Shown here piece by piece: positions 58,681 through 64,000 of a stretch of 64,000 nucleotides of DNA. The position numbers were made by a program, and so were the translations under genes. Location of the stretch: assembly GCA_036936605.1 (NCBI GenBank), contig JAUPFV010000005.1, positions 123,250,453 to 123,314,452 on the forward strand, read 5' to 3'. The notes below the pieces were generated by a model. That model saw only the letters and a list, made by a program, of their open reading frames with translations. It had not been told where the DNA came from and made no database searches. Position 1 is the stretch's first letter. Every line of letters begins with the position of its first letter. The DNA is from Limnanthes douglasii subsp. nivea. Its lineage: Eukaryota; Streptophyta; Magnoliopsida; Brassicales; Limnanthaceae.

Positions 58681-59600
58681 TGAAACTAAATTGATCTGAG
58701 AACAGACCATAGAAGTGAAAATACCATTGGCTTTCATCATAGCCCTCCATTTTTCACATTCTTTCTTAAATTGCCCCGGTTTCTTACAATGGAAGCAACG
58801 CCCTTTACCAGACGTACCCTTATGCTTCTTTTGTCCCGAACCGGATGCATGTGCATCTGAACCTTCATATTTTCTCTTAATTCCCTTATCCACCTGAGCT
58901 TTCACCATTTGCACTTCTGGATGTTCTTACTTCATCTTTTCCTCCTCTTGCGCTGCCTGAGAGATGAGCTCGTTGAGAGTCCATTTCTCGCGCTGACAGT
59001 TATAAGAAGTTTCGAAGTTCTTAAACTGAGGAGGGAAAGAGTGAAAAGCAAAGCTTACCACAACATCTTCGGGAAGGTCATTCTTAAGTGCTTTCAGTTT
59101 GGAAGCGATGTTTGACATTTCCAAGATGTGCTCACGAACAGTCCCTTTGCCACGATATTTCATAGAGGCTAGCTTAATAAGCAGCGTCTTAATCTCTACT
59201 TTATTGTTCTTGGCAAAACATTTCTCTACCTCGTCGAGAAATATTTTCACATTAGTGATCTCAGGTGAAACTGCACCACGGAATGCTAATGGAATTGCTT
59301 GCTTCATGATCCCTAGACTTATCCTGTTCGACTTTTCCCACGCCTCTGACTCTTTCTTCTCCGTAGGAGAACTGTCATCAGTCAGAGGTTTAGGTTCATC
59401 GACCCTTAATGCTAAGTCGTAATCATGGCACATCAAGTGCAGCAACATATCTTCTTTCCACAACTCAAAGTTGCTCCCATTAAGTATGGGTGCCTTTTTT
59501 CCTTCCGGGTTATAGAAATACGAATTTGCTAATATAACAAAATAGCAAAAAACATCCCTTAACATATAACCTCCATAGTATTTAACAAATAAACATAGCA
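58663..59600 (-). pseudogene. copia gag (broken)
   Basis: The larger piece (59679-58927, where the residues before about 59510 are doubtful) has LNGSNFELWKEDMLLHLMCH (first helix of UBN2-type gag), KQAIPLAFRGAVSPEI and KLASMKYRGKGTVREHILEM. It ends NELISQAAQEEEKMK. One stop separates it from the second piece (58914-58663), which carries the zinc knuckle CFHCKKPGQFKKECEKW. In that knuckle the His of CCHC is replaced by Gln. Gag binds RNA and forms the particle. Confidence 0.88.
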
Positions 59601-59699
59601 TAATAAAACATACTCTTACAACATCAATAAGATACCTTTGGGCAAGCATATTAATTTGTATATGTATGAGTTTGAGCATAATTAATGTTGATCCTTCTA

Positions 59700-60701
59700 A
59701 TTGATAAGAAAAAAAAATCTTCCTTTGGGCCGATTTTTTCCTAGTTCAATTTTCTTAATGATCAATTCATAAATAACTATCTCGTGTCTAAGATTAACTA
59801 TGTCAAACATTAACCTTCCTTTGGGCCGATTAAAATTTACATACTTGTCAATCATAGACTTGTCAAAACTCTAAAATAATTAATTCAGCAATAGGGATCA
59901 CTTTGGCGATATATTGAATCATTAATTATTTACCGAAGTTCGGACAACTTAAAACATGCTAATTATTTCGAAAAATACTATACGACTACCTTACCTAATG
60001 TCCAAACTATTTCGTAGTCTAGGTATAATTTAATCAAATTAAATCTACACCTTAAATTTAATATATTATAATATATTTTTAATTATATTGTAATATATCT
60101 TTAATTAAATTAAATTTACACCTTAAATTTAATATATTATAATATATCTTTAATTATATTGTAATATATCTTTAATTATAATATATATTTAATTAAATTA
60201 AATTTACACCTTAAATTTAATATATTATAATATATCTTTAATTATATTGTAATATATCTTTAATTATATTATAATATAATTCTTAATATATATTATAATA
60301 TAGTATTTATTTATATATATAAAACTTATTCATATATATACTATAATATATATTTATATATATAATAAACTTAAATGATATAATATAATTCTCGTAATAA
60401 TTCACTTATAACTTTATATAATATATAAGCAAACTTAATTACACATTTATCGGTGGTCACCTATATTTCGCCTATTCTTTAGGGAAAGGACAGTTACTAA
60501 ATTAATAATTTCAGATTTTAATTTAATTATATTAATTATAGTAGCCGCATACTGCATCTTTTCACTGCATATATAATTATACCACCGTAATTGTTTAATT
60601 GTTTGTGTAATTTCCGATAACCGACATCATATCTAATATATAGATCTAATATATATGATCTAATTTTATAATCTGAAAAACTAAGAATTTAATTTCATGG
60701 T
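59700..60701 (-). other. copia leader with AT-rich tandem repeats
   Basis: Untranslated leader between primer site and gag. Within 60030-60300 a unit containing ttacaccttaaatttaatat and ctttaattatattgtaatat is repeated three times with a period of about 70-95 bp. The word cttcctttgggccgatt occurs twice (59719 and 59812). No gene was seen. Confidence 0.7.
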
Positions 60702-60714
60702 GGCTCTGATACCA
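60702..60714 (-). other. copia primer-binding site (initiator Met tRNA)
   Basis: Minus strand TGGTATCAGAGCC, two bases inside the 5' LTR. Confidence 0.93.
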
Positions 60715-60716
60715 CT

Positions 60717-61484
60717 TCATAGAAATACTTTACGGATTTCTAATCTAACTTATTAAACCATGAAGTCAAATCATCCTATAATCATGCGGAATAAATACTT
60801 ACAGGATGTAGACATTCTTTGATCTTCAGAGTCCTGACTTAGAGCAGATGATCGGCGATCCTTTGCTAGGTTATTGATTCTTCTAAGAGATGGCAACCAA
60901 AACACACTTTTGTAATTGATTCGAAGGAAGAATCAATTTGTTTTTCTTAAAGGATTTTCTCTCTGTATTTTCTTTTGTTGCTTTCAAGAATGAGAAACTC
61001 ATTCTTATATAGAACTGAAGTGAGAAAACGGTTCTTCATTAAGTAATTGTCTGTAACTTCCAGACATTTACTTAACGAAGACCAGTAACGGTTCTTCTCT
61101 CTTAATTGTCTGTAACTTCCAGACAGTTACTTAATGAAGACCAGTAACGGTTCTTCTCTCTTAATTGTCTGTAACTTCCAGACAGTTACTTAATGAAGAC
61201 CAGTCCTTATTAAATTGCCACTCTTAGGGACCATAACCTGGTATTATTTTGTTTTACAAAATAAGCCCAAAACTTTACGTTTTGCTTAAGTTGTTTATTT
61301 CCGAATCCAATCCTTCACAGTATTCGGAATTAAACCTGGTATCTATACAATTACCTCCATGATACATATTTTATCTACTAGTCCGTTCTTTTCTTTATGA
61401 TTACTTTTATTGGACTAATATTAACGATAGTTCGATACATCGATACGACATGTGACGGTCCAACTTAATGGAGAAATCCCAACA
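60717..61484 (-). repeat. copia 5' LTR
   Basis: 768 bp, twin of 54238-55005. The minus-strand TATA word TTCTATATAAGAAT is at 61001-61014. The same 59-bp triplication lies at 61028-61205. The inner end reads tcatagaaa, against tgatagaaa in the other LTR. Confidence 0.93.
61001..61014 (-). promoter_or_regulatory. copia LTR TATA box
   Basis: Minus strand TTCTATATAAGAAT, about 290 bp before the LTR inner end. It is conserved in both LTRs. Confidence 0.65.
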
Positions 61485-61489
61485 GGATG

Positions 61490-62152
61490 ATCTTGTACTC
61501 GATTGTAAAAAAAACAAAATTTAACCAAAATCTTTATATTCGTACTCATCTCACGAGATAACAACTAATATAATACATTATAAAACTATGCTTCCAATTG
61601 CTTTAGTACATCTAAATAACCTTTATATCCTATTGCTTTGCTTCAAACGCTGGCTGATTATAAGTTATGAATTATCTTTATTATTTTTACTCTACAAATA
61701 CGGCTTAATTTAATTCATACAAATATTATTCAGAGTCCGCTTTATTATTTGTTACCTCAAAACAAAACTTAATAGAGTTCTTAAGTTCCTTCCCACATTT
61801 AGTTTGTAGAAAATTCAAGCTCCTTCCTTATTTTTTTTATCAAAAATAGCATAGTAGACTCGTACAATCCATTCAAAATATTTTTCTACAATTTATGTCA
61901 ACTCTTCTTCCTCATCGTTTACAATTTCTTCACGAAAAAATGCACTATGTGATGTGCCTTAATTATTTTATGAGAATCAAACTGAATTCCATATTACACA
62001 AGCTCTATAAACTAACGTGTAAGACAGCTTGATACATTTGCTTTTTGTAAAATATGACAGAGTGGAAATATAATAACATGAATTTGAAAATATGGACAAA
62101 TATCCATTGCCGCTACAACCAAGTTTAACAATGATAAGGAAATATAACTTGT
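61490..62152. other. AT-rich stretch without recognised genes
   Basis: The target region of the copia element on its right side. No frame or repeat relation was recognised. Confidence 0.5.
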
Positions 62153-62451
62153 TAGGACTAAAATGTAAAATAATAAAACCTTTTATGACAGATTGTATAA
62201 TTATAAGAGCGATTTAAAGTTTTATGTCTTAGTGAAGGAGTGATGTGCACTTAAATCTCTTTTTGTAACAGTTTCAGTTAAAGCTTAAGTCTTTGTGCCT
62301 CTATATATAGGCCAATACTGAACTAAAAAAGTTGTTCGGCTTTTGAGATTCATTACTTTTATCTTTTGACTTTCTCTCTCTAAAATCTACTTCTTTGTAC
62401 ATCATTTTACTTCTCTCTACTTTACTTTGTGAAACCAGATAAACACTTATC
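62153..62451 (+). repeat. lone Tat-type LTR (probable solo LTR)
   Basis: TGTTAGGAC to CACTTATCA, about 299 bp. Its layout and words match the reverse complement of the Tat LTR: cagttt and taagtctt, then tctatatatagg (62300-62311), then ctttctctctctaaaa and cttctttgtac. It is the only gypsy LTR here in plus orientation. No primer site follows it, which argues for a solo LTR. No target duplication was seen. Confidence 0.6.
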
Positions 62452-63054
62452 AAATAAAACCTTTTTAAATTCATATAATTTTTTCCGTATGTATTAAACT
62501 TTTACTCACATATATGAATTTGGTCATTTTTACCCACTATAACGTTTAGGCACTTTTTTTGTTGTTTTTGTTATTTTCAGTATTTTCATATTTTCATATT
62601 TTCGTTAAATTTAATAAATACTTAAACAACTTGAATCAATTTGAAATTAGGATGAGCTTTATTTGATTTCGTGAGGAACAATCTATAATTTTGGCGTACG
62701 ATTTCTATAAAAGGCTCTCAAACTCTATTTTTGTCGTCACACTTTTTGAATCAAATTTGAGATTGTTTTTTCTTTAAGTATCTTATACTCTAACCTAGTG
62801 TTACGGTTTATATATTCATTGTCTCATTTCTTTCTTCTTGATTTCTTACAGTCGACAACTCTGTTTCGACACTAGTTTCCAGCAATATGCAAGGCATTTT
62901 GTTGTATACTGTTCGGAATTCTATTATCCTTGGTTTATCTAAGGTATTTTTGTATCACTGCCTCATAAGTGGATTGGTGTTGTTTTGTTTCCTTTAACTT
63001 CCTCATAATATAATTGTCACAACTAGTATATTAATCACTTCAAATTTAATCGAG
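62452..63054. other. unassigned stretch
   Basis: AT-rich. A cttgatttcttacag word (62838-62852) resembles a splice acceptor, but no exon could be supported. Possibly the leader of the Tat fragment's antisense ORF. Confidence 0.35.
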
Positions 63055-63420
63055 TTGAATTTTATTTGATTAAAAGGTATACAAATTAATTAATCCAATT
63101 ACTCGAAGGTAATCTATTCAGAGGTAAACCAAATATTAATTCTAATGAGTCGAAGGTAATCCATCCGAAAGTAATTCATTCGAAAGCAATCCATTCGAAG
63201 GTACAAATATTAATTACTCTAACCGTTCGAAGGTCATCCATTCAAAGGTAAGCAAATTAATTACTCCAATAATGTGAAGGAAATATATTCAAGGGAAAAC
63301 CAATTAAATTACTCCAACCATTCGAAGGCAAACAAATTACTTAGACGAACCATTCGAAGGAAAACAAATTAATTATTTAAATTAGTCCAAGGTGATCCAT
63401 TTGAACGTAAACATGATCAT
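63055..63420. repeat. degenerate minisatellite (ccattcgaaggtaa)
   Basis: About ten imperfect units built from (c)cattcgaaggtaa and caaattaattactcc, spaced about 25-40 bp. Units are strongly diverged in length and sequence. Confidence 0.75.
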
Positions 63421-63589
63421 CAAAACATACAAAGCATAAAAATAAAATAAGAAAATATTAAGGCAAATGTGATAGATCACAAGTAGTTCAGATACCTCAT
63501 TAAAACCTTCCCGAGCCACCATGGTAGGAAATACATTGTCCCCATATATTTACATAAGTGGAAAATAAAATATACATCTTATACAGGTA

Positions 63590-64000
63590 TTCCTGGATAA
63601 AGCCTTAAGTTTTCGATGTTCCATGGGTGTCTCGGAAGGTTGCTCTCTTGATCTGTGAGTTGGTAAGTTCCAGGCTTGAATCTTTCATTTACTGTATACA
63701 GCCCCTCCCAATTTGGTTTCAACTTTTCTAACCTTTTATCTTTGGAGCATCTTGTATCCTAATCCGAACTCCCTTATTTGAATTTGAGACACATATATTC
63801 TTCTTATCAACATTTGATAATGAATAGCTCTGAAACGAGATATGGTTCTCATTTCTCTCAATCAAATCTAGTTCAATTCTTATAGTTGTATCGTTATATT
63901 TTTCAGAATAAATTTTGCTTCAAAAAGATGAGAGGGTATATTCAACTGGTGTTACCGCATGCATCCCATTAAACAAAGTAAAAGGAGATTCTTGAGTTGC
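63590..64000 (-). pseudogene. Tat integrase C-terminal part, cut by the window end
   Basis: Minus-strand sequence collinear with 27240-27600 and with 36990-37200: the C-terminal words around LKPNWEGL-like sequence (63700-63720), a region near 63830-63880 aligned with the conserved Glu-Leu-Asp-Leu-Ile segment, and the core end near 63960. The rest of the element would lie to the right of the window. Stops are present near 63760 and 63900. Confidence 0.7.

Larger units (their letters stand above)
54238..61484 (-). mobile_element. Ty1/copia retrotransposon, near-complete
   Basis: 7,247 bp, minus strand, with a perfect 5-bp target duplication ggatg (54233-54237 and 61485-61489). Both LTRs are 768 bp and differ at about 19 sites by eye (roughly 2.5%). 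It has the initiator-Met primer site and the polypurine tract AAGTGGGAGAT. The coding order gag, protease, integrase, RT, RNase H is that of copia. Several single stops and at least two frameshifts break the polyprotein, so this copy is probably inactive, though it is the best-preserved element of the window. Confidence 0.95.

Noticed and set aside
63055..63420. CRISPR-like array
   Set aside because: Units are irregular in length and sequence, there are no constant direct repeats with unique spacers, and the context is plant DNA.
1..64000. Any intact host gene
   Set aside because: Every frame above about 100 codons is either part of a transposable element, a shadow of one, or lacks recognisable features. 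I could not support a host gene.

Overview
The window is repeat-dominated plant nuclear DNA. It is AT-rich throughout, and I could not support any intact host gene. Nearly everything recognisable is a transposable element: Ty3/gypsy elements of the Tat type (two RNase H domains and an antisense ORF beyond integrase), Ty1/copia elements, hAT-type DNA transposons, a TRIM, two tRNA-derived SINEs and a LINE. Tat-type antisense ORFs, a copia element with an initiator-Met tRNA primer site and a TRIM of this kind all point to an angiosperm, probably a eudicot. I cannot name the species.

Layout, left to right. 1-1845: decayed copia remnant (+). 1846-4425: 5' part of a Tat-like gypsy element (-), split by a non-autonomous DNA transposon (2250-3510). 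4426-15254 and 15268-26823: two copies of one segment of about 10.8 kb, in tandem. Each copy holds a gypsy gag remnant, a copia RT remnant (-), a GTG-repeat tract, a Tork/Tnt1-like copia (+), and the LTR plus antisense ORF of a Tat element. Only the second copy carries a 638-bp TRIM, and only the second copy runs on into the rest of the Tat element (to 33282), which sits inside the reverse transcriptase of the copia. The copia resumes at 33283.

33841-34863 and 37991-40716: two related hAT-type elements on either side of a second Tat fragment (34872-37690). 40968-41189: a SINE with a 14-bp target duplication. 42230 to about 51010: a third, longer and heavily decayed Tat element (-). 52082-53170: a 5'-truncated LINE. 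53889-54106: a second SINE. 54238-61484: a nearly complete copia element (-) with 768-bp LTRs and a 5-bp target duplication. 62153-62451: a lone Tat-type LTR (+). 63055-63420: a degenerate minisatellite. 63590-64000: integrase end of another Tat element (-), cut by the window edge.

The genes here do not cooperate in a host pathway. The Tat and copia coding regions would have made capsid (gag), protease, reverse transcriptase, RNase H and integrase, but all have stops or frameshifts. The most informative parts are the tandem duplication with its templated junction, the TRIM insertion that has its empty site preserved in the sister copy, and the Tat antisense ORF, which has its own TATA box and exists in two sister copies and in relatives.
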